A model generated the notes under the pieces. That model was not told the DNA's origin and did no database searches. It was given only the letters and a program-made list of their open reading frames with translations. From JBPOIC01 sp052034865 (GTDB taxonomy: Bacteria > UBA10199 > JADFYH01): a stretch of 21,617 bases of DNA. Each line of letters starts with the position of its first letter. Within the stretch, counting starts at the first letter, position 1. The position numbers and the translations under genes are program-made. Where the stretch lies: positions 1 through 21,617 of the forward strand of contig JBPOIC010000007.1 of NCBI GenBank assembly GCA_052034865.1. Reading direction: 5' to 3'. Shown piece after piece: positions 6,931-13,302 of the stretch.

Positions 6931-7815
6931 TCACTTCCAGAGTTTCTTCCACCAGGTATCCGATGAAGAGCCTGATTTTTCCTCCGTCTTTAAATCCATT
7001 TTTTTTCGGATTTCATTGATGTCCCAACCTGTCAGGTGAGAAAGGTTTTTGGCCTCCTGCTCGAAGCGTTTGGGAAGAGTCTTTTTATAATCTTTGGCTG
7101 CTGGGCACGAATCGTTACCTGTCCAGGGATGGCGCAGGATGTAGCGTCCCTGAAAATTCTGGGCGTCAGCCGTTTCCTGAAAAACCAGATCTTCCGGGAA
7201 ATGAGCACGATCATAACGTAGGTGCAGACGTGTAAGGAAAAGGCCGGCCTGGGGTTTAAGTGGCAGGTTCCACATAAGACCTTTCCGGTTTCGCAGAGGA
7301 GGAATGGGGTTGGATGGGTTTGGATTTTCATCTTCCAGCCAGAAGACCCCTAACTGCTTGAGCTCTTCTTTTGAAAGAGGATCGGCGGCACAGGGATCAC
7401 ACCATTTCATATCCCATGCGTATTCAGTAAAAACTGTTCGCATATCTTCCTTTTTCACCTGCTCGGAAAAAAGGGCTTTGTAAAACGATCCAAATTCATT
7501 TTTCACATAAAGAGGAAGATCAATCCCTTCAGGTAATTTTACCGTCCGGTAATTGGTTGTTTCCACACGGCCTTTGGGAGTGATGGTGTAGATGAAAAGC
7601 TCCTGAGGTCCATTCGCATTCACGGTTCCCAGTCGAATCGGGAGCATGAACTTGGGAGATTCATAGGCAACCTGAATGGGGCGCAGGTAGGTAAAACCGG
7701 TTTTGGCCTGTTCCTTCAGATTCACCTTCGCGACAAAAAAACGCATGTTTTGATTCAGATAACTGGTGAGAACCGGGCCGGCCCCGTCGGGGATTTTATA
7801 ACCATTTTCTTTCAA
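6931..7815 (-). CDS. C-terminal part of the interrupted DUF2330 gene
   Basis: This is the part downstream of the in-frame TAA, about 294 residues from a possible TTG restart at 7813-7815. It holds the most conserved family segments (YLRPIQVAYES, PIRLGTVNANG, YAWDMKWCDPCAADP). No Shine-Dalgarno sequence precedes the TTG and a restart would give no signal peptide, so an independent exported protein is unlikely. It ends TWWKKLWK and is followed by the terminator at 6839-6878. Confidence 0.55.
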   Translation of the reverse strand: MKENGYKIPDGAGPVLTSYLNQNMRFFVAKVNLKEQAKTGFTYLRPIQVAYESPKFMLPIRLGTVNANGPQELFIYTITPKGRVETTNYRTVKLPEGIDLPLYVKNEFGSFYKALFSEQVKKEDMRTVFTEYAWDMKWCDPCAADPLSKEELKQLGVFWLEDENPNPSNPIPPLRNRKGLMWNLPLKPQAGLFLTRLHLRYDRAHFPEDLVFQETADAQNFQGRYILRHPWTGNDSCPAAKDYKKTLPKRFEQEAKNLSHLTGWDINEIRKKMDLKTEEKSGSSSDTWWKKLWK

Positions 7816-7821
7816 CCAGGT

Positions 7822-8319
7822 TTAAAGCCCCGAGCTTTCTTTCGCAGAAAGAATAAGAATGTCATATTCACCAACGGTATACTGGGCCTCGATTTTCACT
7901 CCCAGGCTTTTGGCCCGAGCCATCGAACTCGGTTTGGTTGCCATCTGGCGAGGGGAGAATGGGGGAGGTAAGGTATCGTAAACAAGGCAGGGGTTTTCAT
8001 CGAAATACTCGACCAGTCGCGGTGAAGAGTAAGCATCCAAATGATCTAACAAAGCCTTGTCGGCAATGTGGATCTGCTCTTTATGGATGAATGTGGGCAC
8101 TGGAATCACGACGGCAAAATCTTTGGGATCGCCCTGAAAATCGTTGGCCATGGTGAGCACGGTTTTGTCGTCCTGGCGAACGAGGGCAACCTGTGAGGAT
8201 TGATTAAAAAGTCTGGTATCTGCCTTGGCGACATAAAAGCCGCAAAAGGCCTGCGCTGATTTAAGAGGCAGCAGAAGGCTGAAGACGATCAGCAGGAGAA
8301 GAATTTGAAATCGTTTCAT
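7822..8319 (-). CDS. N-terminal part of the interrupted DUF2330 gene
   Basis: These 165 residues run from the ATG to the in-frame TAA. A signal peptide (1-24) is followed by FCGFYVAKAD, the normal DUF2330 N-terminus, and by VVIPVPTFI and a PCLVYDTLPPP segment. The ATG has AGGA about 8 bases upstream, inside the 3' end of the RnfD-like gene. As annotated it would be a truncated secreted fragment lacking the conserved C-terminal two thirds. Confidence 0.55.
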   Translation of the reverse strand: MKRFQILLLLIVFSLLLPLKSAQAFCGFYVAKADTRLFNQSSQVALVRQDDKTVLTMANDFQGDPKDFAVVIPVPTFIHKEQIHIADKALLDHLDAYSSPRLVEYFDENPCLVYDTLPPPFSPRQMATKPSSMARAKSLGVKIEAQYTVGEYDILILSAKESSGL

Positions 8320-9118
8320 GAGGAGTTCCTTTCCATTGATAAATTTTTCCCGGAAACAAAAAGTCGATCAGGGGAACAAATATTGAGAAAAAGGCCAAAG
8401 ACCACAAGAGCCCATTCGTTCTGAAAAGCTTAAATTGCACAAACCATGCGCCAAGGGCGACTAAAAATGAAAACAAGATGCGACCTAAGCGCGAGTTGGG
8501 GGTGGTTTTTGGATCGGAAATCATAAAAAAAGCGAAGAGAACCAAAGCCCCGCTTTGCAGACGATGAATTGGAATCGTCATCGGCTCTCCCAGAAGCAAT
8601 GATCTGCCGAATAAAAATCCTGCATGAAACAATAGATAACTCAAAGTGACATCCGCTCGGGTTGCGCTTGTGACGACCCAACTTCCCAAACTCGCCATAA
8701 AAAATGCGAAGACCACAGCGTAGCCCCACTGGCCGGGGGAGGTCCATATTTCGCCAGTTGCCAACATCAACACTAGCGCCAGATTGGTTGGATTAAAAAG
8801 ATGTTTGCCCTGGATACGAATTATAAATTTACTGGCGATGGTGATCAGCACTGTCATCAAAACATAGAGGGGCTGATTGGTTCTTAAAAGCAGGCAAAGA
8901 GAGAGAGAAGAAATGAAGGCACTCAGAAGATCGAAAGGAGGACGTCTCCAGGCTAAATTGAAAAGAAGTTGAAAAAGTAAGGCAGAGCCGATTGTGGTCA
9001 AAACCTGGGAGAGGGAAATCTCAAAATTTAGGGTAAAAACACCATAGGCGAGTAAAGTAAGCAAAACGCTCGCCTGATATAAACGAGCATCTTTAAGATG
9101 TGAAAAAAGTGCTCCCAT
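8261..9118 (-). CDS. RnfD/NqrB-like integral membrane protein (stand-alone)
   Basis: A 285-residue polytopic protein with roughly nine to ten hydrophobic helices. It resembles subunit D of RnfABCDGE and NqrB of Na+-NQR through GKHLFNPTNLALV (about 104-116) and SGALVLFAFFMISDPKTTP (189-207). In Rnf/Nqr subunits the latter region carries an SGAT motif whose Thr covalently binds FMN; here it reads SGAL, so covalent flavin is not expected. No rnfA, B, C, E or G is nearby, so it is not part of a local Rnf operon. The ATG at 9116-9118, with GGTGAG 11 bases upstream inside the FAH gene's end, was chosen over the TTG at 9122-9124. Its last 19 residues overlap the DUF2330 start, which implies coupled translation and a shared role. 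Confidence 0.8.
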   Translation of the reverse strand: MGALFSHLKDARLYQASVLLTLLAYGVFTLNFEISLSQVLTTIGSALLFQLLFNLAWRRPPFDLLSAFISSLSLCLLLRTNQPLYVLMTVLITIASKFIIRIQGKHLFNPTNLALVLMLATGEIWTSPGQWGYAVVFAFFMASLGSWVVTSATRADVTLSYLLFHAGFLFGRSLLLGEPMTIPIHRLQSGALVLFAFFMISDPKTTPNSRLGRILFSFLVALGAWFVQFKLFRTNGLLWSLAFFSIFVPLIDFLFPGKIYQWKGTPHETISNSSPADRLQPSAAS

Positions 9119-9125
9119 GAACAAT

Positions 9126-9746
9126 TTAACTCACCGGATTTCGTAAAGTTCCAATCCCCTCGATGCTCACCTCCACTACATCCCCCGATTTTAAGGGTGC
9201 GACGCCTGATGGCGTGCCAGTGGTAATGATGTCACCCGGATAAAGGGTCATTACCTGGGAGATAAAGGCGATGAGTTTGGGGATGGGAAAGAGTAAATTC
9301 TTTGTGCAGGAGTTTTGCTTGAGCTCTCCATTGTGCCGCGTTTCGATTTTTAAATCGGAAGGGTCCAGCTCGGTTTCGATCCAGGGACCAATACACGAAA
9401 AAGTATCAAAAGATTTTCCTCGGGTAAACTGACCGTCTTTGCGCTGAAGATCACGCGCAGTGATATCATTAAAACAGCTATATCCCAGTACATGAGCGAA
9501 GGCATCGGCTTCAGAAATATCTTTTCCCTTTTTTCCAATGACCAACGCCAGTTCGCCTTCATATTCCACCTTTTGACTCATGGCAGGCAGGCAAATGGGT
9601 TGATCATGAAAATTCAGCGAGCTTAAGGCCTTTAGAAAAAGCAGGGGCTCAGATGGAGTGGTAAAACCCATTTCCTGAATATGATCGGTGTAGTTTAAGC
9701 CAACGCCAATGATTTTTGTTGGATTAGGAAAGGTTTGAAGGCGCAT
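9126..9746 (-). CDS. Fumarylacetoacetate hydrolase (FAH) family protein
   Basis: A 206-residue single-domain FAH-fold hydrolase or decarboxylase. VGLNYTDHIQE (15-25) precedes the metal-binding pair Glu63/Glu65 in EYEGELALVIG. GYSCFNDITARDLQ supplies the third ligand Asp94, and KSFDTFSCIGPWI supplies Lys111. The C-terminal block PGDIITTGTPSGVA...GDVVEVSIEGIGTLRNPV is typical. Such proteins cleave C-C bonds in 3-oxo acids (fumarylpyruvate, acylpyruvate, oxaloacetate); the exact substrate is not visible. It is on the short side, since many relatives have 220-280 residues. It ends seven bases before the RnfD-like ATG. A hairpin lies just upstream of its start (9754-9798), and no good Shine-Dalgarno sequence is seen. 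Confidence 0.9.
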   Translation of the reverse strand: MRLQTFPNPTKIIGVGLNYTDHIQEMGFTTPSEPLLFLKALSSLNFHDQPICLPAMSQKVEYEGELALVIGKKGKDISEADAFAHVLGYSCFNDITARDLQRKDGQFTRGKSFDTFSCIGPWIETELDPSDLKIETRHNGELKQNSCTKNLLFPIPKLIAFISQVMTLYPGDIITTGTPSGVAPLKSGDVVEVSIEGIGTLRNPVS

Positions 9747-9753
9747 GAGATTT

Positions 9754-9798
9754 GATCAGGATGGAGAGAAGTGAGTCTCTCTCCTGAAATGCCTGATC
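9754..9798. repeat. Nested inverted repeats upstream of the FAH gene
   Basis: An outer pair GATCAGG (9754-9760) / CCTGATC (9792-9798) encloses an inner pair GGAGAGA (9763-9769) / TCTCTCC (9778-9784) with an 8-base loop. Both arm pairs are perfect. In minus-strand RNA this stem ends 8 bases before the FAH ATG and could affect translation, or it may be an operator in DNA. Confidence 0.45.
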
Positions 9799-9806
9799 TC
9801 CTATAC

Positions 9807-9835
9807 AAAAGGGTTTGCTGGAGGGACAACCCCTG
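9807..9835 (-). terminator. Possible weak terminator after the GST-fold gene
   Basis: On the minus strand a GGGTTG/CAAACCC stem (one bulged A) with a 9-base loop is followed by TTTT, about 50 bases after the GST-fold gene. It could end the lysine operon. The stem is short, so support is modest. Confidence 0.35.
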
Positions 9836-9883
9836 GGAATCGCCTCCTCCATTCATCAGACTCCGAAAATTGCGTAAGCTGTG

Positions 9884-10597
9884 TCAGTAATATTTCTTCT
9901 TCATTCGCTCGCAAAACATCGTCAGGTTTTTTAATTTTTTGGCGTATGTTTGAACGGGAGATTCGATGGGAGCCCATATGAGATTGGCTAAAAAGGCGTA
10001 GGCAGTAGCATCAAGCGTTGTTGGATTTTCTCCCATAAAAAAAGGTTTTTTATCTAAAGAATGGGAGAGGGCATTCAGATCTGATTTTCCAAGTTCATAA
10101 ATTTCTTCGAGGCTGTGACGGGCCGTGCCCTGGGCATCTAGTTGCTCCAGGCATTGCTTGCGCATAAGACCTGCAACAACTGGCCGAATGAGAGCAGGTA
10201 GGGGGGCGAAAAATTCTGCTTTGACCTTCTTCCAATTCTCATCCACGGCCCAACGCAAATAATACGTTATCCAAAAAAAATGTTCACGAATGAGGTGCTG
10301 AAAGGCAAGCGACGTTGCGGCCTCAGCGGGACTTAAGTGCGCGTCCAAACGGTCCCCATAATTTTTTTTAAGATATTCGATGATAAACCAGGTGTCAGGA
10401 AGAATTTTCCCATTATCTTCAATATAAGGGAGTTTCTTTTTGGGAGCGGTGCGAGGATCGTGATGGATGATCGTTTCGAAGGGAAGCTTTGCCATCCTTA
10501 GATAGGTTTCCAGCAACATGCAGTAAGGGCTGGCATTGGGAAGTTCCCACATGGGTTTGAATTGGTAGAGTTTGATCGGCAAAGAAGGATTTTTCAT
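9884..10597 (-). CDS. GST-fold protein of the FAXC/metaxin-like type
   Basis: A 237-residue glutathione S-transferase-fold protein. The N-terminal thioredoxin-like domain has MWELPNASPYCMLLETYLRMA (16-36). The W-x-LP-xx-SPxC pattern, followed by APKKKLPYIEDNGKILPDTWFIIEYL, is typical of failed-axon-connections (FAXC)/cadmium-response-like GSTs rather than classical GSTs. A helical C-terminal domain ends with FMGENPTTLDATAYAFLA. A role in detoxification or thiol transfer is an inference. The ATG at 10595-10597 was chosen because it overlaps the dapB stop as ATGA, a classic coupling arrangement. An in-frame start further upstream would only add 20 residues inside dapB. It sits where Geobacter-type clusters have dapL, but it is unrelated to aminotransferases. 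Confidence 0.85.
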   Translation of the reverse strand: MKNPSLPIKLYQFKPMWELPNASPYCMLLETYLRMAKLPFETIIHHDPRTAPKKKLPYIEDNGKILPDTWFIIEYLKKNYGDRLDAHLSPAEAATSLAFQHLIREHFFWITYYLRWAVDENWKKVKAEFFAPLPALIRPVVAGLMRKQCLEQLDAQGTARHSLEEIYELGKSDLNALSHSLDKKPFFMGENPTTLDATAYAFLANLIWAPIESPVQTYAKKLKNLTMFCERMKKKYY

Positions 10598-11385
10598 TTT
10601 TTGAGTCCAAGCACATCCTGCATGTCGTAGAGCCCGGGTTTTTTCCCAACCAGCCATTCGGCAGCCAAAATGGCGCCGCGTGCAAAATTATCCCGATTTG
10701 TGGCCCGGTGAGTGATCTCCACACGCTCACCAATTCCGGCAAACATGACCGTGTGATCTCCCACGATATCGCCGCCACGAACGGTTTGCATTCCGATTTC
10801 TCGTGCAGGTCTTTCACCAATCAGACCGTGTCGATCGTAACAAAGATCGTTTGGATTTCGTCTCAGCGATTGAAGAAGAACGTCTGCAATTTTCATCGCC
10901 GTTCCACTCGGAGCATCCTTCTTTTTATTGTGATGGGCTTCGATCACCTCGACGTCGTAGCCATCTCCCAAAAGTTGTGCGGCCTCAGCTACGAGTTTAA
11001 ACAAAACGTTTACGCCCACGCTCATGTTTGGAGAAAAACAGATGGGGATTTTTTTGGAAGCCTCGGCGATCTGTTTTTTTCCCTCTTCATCAAAACCGGT
11101 CGTGCCGATGACAAGAGGTTTTTGATGTTGGGTCGCAAGGGACAAATTTTTAAGCGTTGATTCGGGAGCGGTAAAATCAATGATGACTTCTCCAGTCTGG
11201 GAAATCAGTTTTTCAAGATCCTGAGCGATTTGCTCTTTTGAAATTTGAGGTGTGATAAAATCTGCTTTATTTTCTACTGCACCAGCCAGGAGAATGCGAT
11301 GGCTAAAATCCTGTAAGATCAAACGCACAATACTTTGGCCCATTCTTCCCCCAGCCCCGCAAACGATGACATTTACTTTTTTCAT
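10594..11385 (-). CDS. dapB: 4-hydroxy-tetrahydrodipicolinate reductase
   Basis: A 263-residue DapB, the usual length. The NAD(P)H-binding motif GAGGRMG is at 10-16, GTTGF follows the nucleotide-binding half, and EAHHNKKKDAPSGTA is the tetrahydrodipicolinate-binding signature with the catalytic His-His and Lys. It reduces 4-hydroxy-tetrahydrodipicolinate to tetrahydrodipicolinate, the second committed step toward diaminopimelate and lysine. It starts with ATG 18 bp after the dapA stop, and its own stop overlaps the next gene's ATG. The Shine-Dalgarno region is only a purine stretch (AGAGAA). Confidence 0.96.
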   Translation of the reverse strand: MKKVNVIVCGAGGRMGQSIVRLILQDFSHRILLAGAVENKADFITPQISKEQIAQDLEKLISQTGEVIIDFTAPESTLKNLSLATQHQKPLVIGTTGFDEEGKKQIAEASKKIPICFSPNMSVGVNVLFKLVAEAAQLLGDGYDVEVIEAHHNKKKDAPSGTAMKIADVLLQSLRRNPNDLCYDRHGLIGERPAREIGMQTVRGGDIVGDHTVMFAGIGERVEITHRATNRDNFARGAILAAEWLVGKKPGLYDMQDVLGLKK

Positions 11386-11403
11386 AGGTTTTTCTCTTCT
11401 TTC

Positions 11404-12285
11404 TTAAACCAAACCATACCTCTTCATGACTGCTTTTAGTTTTTCCTGATTCTCTTTAGACATCGCAACTAGTGGAAGCCTGAATTCTTCCGAACAATAT
11501 CCCATCCAGGCAAGGGCTGTTTTGATGGGAATGGGATTTGTTTCAATAAAGAGAGTTTGATTGATTGAAAGCAGCTCATCATGCAGGCTCTTGCAGCGAT
11601 CGATCTCTTTTTTCTGATACGCATCCCACAGCTCAGCACATTTTCTGGGAAGGATGTTCGCAGTGACGGAAATCGTTCCTTGAGCTCCAATGGCATAAAG
11701 CGGCCAGTTTAAGGCATCTTCGCCCGAATACAGGGCAAAGTCTTTGTCACAGGCAGTGATGATTTCGCTCGCGTGCGTGAGAGAACCGGAGGCTTCTTTA
11801 ATGCCCACGATCGAGTCGATTTTTGAAAGACGGGCGGTGGTTTCGACACTCATGTTTACGCCGGTCCGTCCGGGGATATTATAGAGGACCAGTGGAATAT
11901 CCACCGCAGCGGCAATCGCCTTGAAATGCTGGTAGAGCCCTTCCTGGGTGGGTTTGTTGTAGTAAGGATTGATGAGCAGGGCCCCGTCAGCGCCAATTTT
12001 TTTTGCGTGTGCGGTGAGTTGGATGGCTTCATCTGTTGAGTTGGATCCAGTGCCTGCCAAAACTTTTGCACGTTTGTTCGCTTGCTCCACGGTGATCTCA
12101 ATGACACGATCATGCTCTTCGTAGGAAAGAGTGGCCGATTCGCCGGTGGTGCCGCAGGGAACGAGAACACTCGTTCCATTTTCGATCTGAAAATCGATGA
12201 GTTTTCGAAGGGCCGCTTCATCGACTCTTCCATTTTTAAAGGGGGTGATGAGGGCGACCATACTGCCAGAAAAATTTAAAGACAT
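11404..12285 (-). CDS. dapA: 4-hydroxy-tetrahydrodipicolinate synthase
   Basis: A 293-residue (beta/alpha)8 lyase of the normal length. It condenses pyruvate with aspartate semialdehyde. Lys163 in GIKEASGSL is the Schiff-base lysine. Thr46/Thr47 in PCGTTGES and Tyr135 in LYNIPGRTG form the proton relay, and Arg140 binds substrate. The ATG at 12283-12285 was chosen because AAGGAG lies exactly 7 bases upstream and MSLNFSGSMVALITPF is a normal DapA N-terminus. An in-frame extension of 20 residues to 12345 is not family-like. It lies between dapF and dapB on the same strand. Confidence 0.97.
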   Translation of the reverse strand: MSLNFSGSMVALITPFKNGRVDEAALRKLIDFQIENGTSVLVPCGTTGESATLSYEEHDRVIEITVEQANKRAKVLAGTGSNSTDEAIQLTAHAKKIGADGALLINPYYNKPTQEGLYQHFKAIAAAVDIPLVLYNIPGRTGVNMSVETTARLSKIDSIVGIKEASGSLTHASEIITACDKDFALYSGEDALNWPLYAIGAQGTISVTANILPRKCAELWDAYQKKEIDRCKSLHDELLSINQTLFIETNPIPIKTALAWMGYCSEEFRLPLVAMSKENQEKLKAVMKRYGLV

Positions 12286-12292
12286 AATCAAA

Positions 12293-12298
12293 CTCCTT
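12293..12298 (-). promoter_or_regulatory. dapA ribosome binding site
   Basis: AAGGAG on the minus strand with a 7-base spacer to the ATG. It decides the dapA start and is one of the strongest Shine-Dalgarno sequences in the window. Confidence 0.8.
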
Positions 12299-12345
12299 GA
12301 GTCAGTTCGGTATCTCGTTAGGGAGAATTTATAGAGGCTCACCAA

Positions 12346-13167
12346 CTAAATCTCAATTTCTCCTTCATAAACTTCCACGCCAGGGCCGGTCATATATACG
12401 CGGTTATCGCGCTCGCTCCAATGGATTTCAAGTTTTCCTCCCGGGAGGTGAACGGTTGCCTTGCGATTCGTCAAACCATTCAATACACTGGCGACCAAAG
12501 ATCCACAGGCGCCTGTACCGCACGCGAGGGTTTCTCCAGAGCCTCGCTCCCAGACGCGCACCTTCAATGTGTTTTTATCGATCACCTGCACAAACTCCAC
12601 ATTCGTTCGCTTCGGAAACAGGCTGTTTTTTTCGATTTGTGGACCGAGCTTTGTGACAGGCGCATGGTCGACATCCTCTACAAACAAAACACAGTGCGGA
12701 TTTCCCATACTGACACAGGTGATGCTTTGCGAGTCATGGCCCACTTCAATTTTTTTACCGATGACCATTCCTTCGAGATTGACCGGGATTTCTGGCCCCT
12801 TTAGCACGGGCTCACCCATGTCCACCTCAACCTGATCCCCCAGGAATTTTACCTTTTTAATCCCGCCTAAGGTTTCAATGCTAAGAATTTCTCCAGGAAC
12901 CAGATTACGCTTTTTAGCATAGAGGGCCAGGCATCGAATGCCGTTGCCACACATCTCAACTTCACTGCCATCGGCATTAAAAATCTGCATGCGCATCTCG
13001 GCAATTTCGGAGCGACGCAAGACCAGGAGTTGATCGCAACCAATTCCAAAGCGACGATCGCATAAGAGTTTCGCTTTTTTCTCAAGCTCCGGGATGGGTT
13101 TTTCGCGGGAATCGACGACGATGAAATCATTTCCCAGGCCGTGCATTTTTGTGAATTTAAGTTTCAT
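12346..13167 (-). CDS. dapF: Diaminopimelate epimerase
   Basis: A 273-residue PLP-independent epimerase that interconverts LL- and meso-diaminopimelate. The N-terminus has KMHGLGNDFIVVD. The two catalytic cysteines are Cys73 in MCGNGIRC and Cys216 in ACGTGACGS, one in each pseudo-symmetric half. Length is normal. The ATG at 13165-13167 gives the standard DapF N-terminus (MKLKFTKMHG), though no Shine-Dalgarno sequence is visible. The upstream 135 bp is filled with degenerate repeats. dapA follows after 60 bp. Confidence 0.96.
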   Translation of the reverse strand: MKLKFTKMHGLGNDFIVVDSREKPIPELEKKAKLLCDRRFGIGCDQLLVLRRSEIAEMRMQIFNADGSEVEMCGNGIRCLALYAKKRNLVPGEILSIETLGGIKKVKFLGDQVEVDMGEPVLKGPEIPVNLEGMVIGKKIEVGHDSQSITCVSMGNPHCVLFVEDVDHAPVTKLGPQIEKNSLFPKRTNVEFVQVIDKNTLKVRVWERGSGETLACGTGACGSLVASVLNGLTNRKATVHLPGGKLEIHWSERDNRVYMTGPGVEVYEGEIEI

Positions 13168-13184
13168 AGGTTAAGAGCGGTATG

Positions 13185-13196
13185 AGTTATGGGTTA
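13185..13196. repeat. AGTTATGGGTTA repeat, copy 1
   Basis: This 12-mer also occurs at 16037-16048, in each case a short distance upstream of a minus-strand start (dapF and argH). The flanks hold further GGTTA-like units, suggesting a degenerate short repeat. Confidence 0.5.
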
Positions 13197-13263
13197 AGAG
13201 TGATTTTTTTAGTTCCATGAGCATTTTGGAAAGTTGGATGCAGCAGTTCGAATTCAAGGCTTT

Positions 13264-13302
13264 CTTCTGGATTCTGTCTTCTTACTGTCTTCTGACTTCT
13301 GA
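13264..13302 (-). repeat. Degenerate AGAAGACAGAA-type repeat after lysA
   Basis: Read on the minus strand directly after the lysA stop, units such as GTCAGAA, GTCAGAAGACAG, AAGAAGACAGAA and TCCAGAAG follow each other. The 19-mer at 13265-13283 matches 17493-17511 (downstream of rarA) at 17 of 19 positions in inverted orientation. This is a dispersed short-unit repeat of unknown function. Confidence 0.6.

Larger units (their letters stand above)
6931..8319 (-). pseudogene. DUF2330 secreted protein, gene interrupted by an in-frame TAA
   Basis: One reading frame of 462 codons encodes a DUF2330-like protein, broken only by TAA at codon 166 (7822-7824). The frame continues on both sides without a shift: SAKESSGL, stop, TWLKENGYKIPDGAG. 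From memory of the family, a Glu is expected between GL and TW, so a single GAA-to-TAA change would explain the stop. Residues 1-24 form a signal peptide (KR, hydrophobic stretch, AQA before Phe25), so the product is exported. Further features are GFTYLRPIQVAYES and a WCDPC motif with Cys near 307 and 310. The function of DUF2330 is unknown. It follows an RnfD-like gene with a 59-bp overlap. The stop may be a recent mutation, a sequencing error or a read-through site. Confidence 0.75.

Noticed and set aside
7822..7824. Selenocysteine or a recoded genetic code as explanation of the internal stop
   Set aside because: The codon is TAA, not TGA. Other genes here use TAA, TAG and TGA as normal stops, so code reassignment is not supported.
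13168..13302. A lysine riboswitch upstream of dapF or lysA
   Set aside because: The spacers (135 and 99 bp) are too short for the roughly 170-base L-box and are filled with simple repeats.
13264..13302. A CRISPR array made of the short repeats
   Set aside because: Units are about 10 bases, degenerate and contiguous, with no spacers of uniform length and no cas genes.
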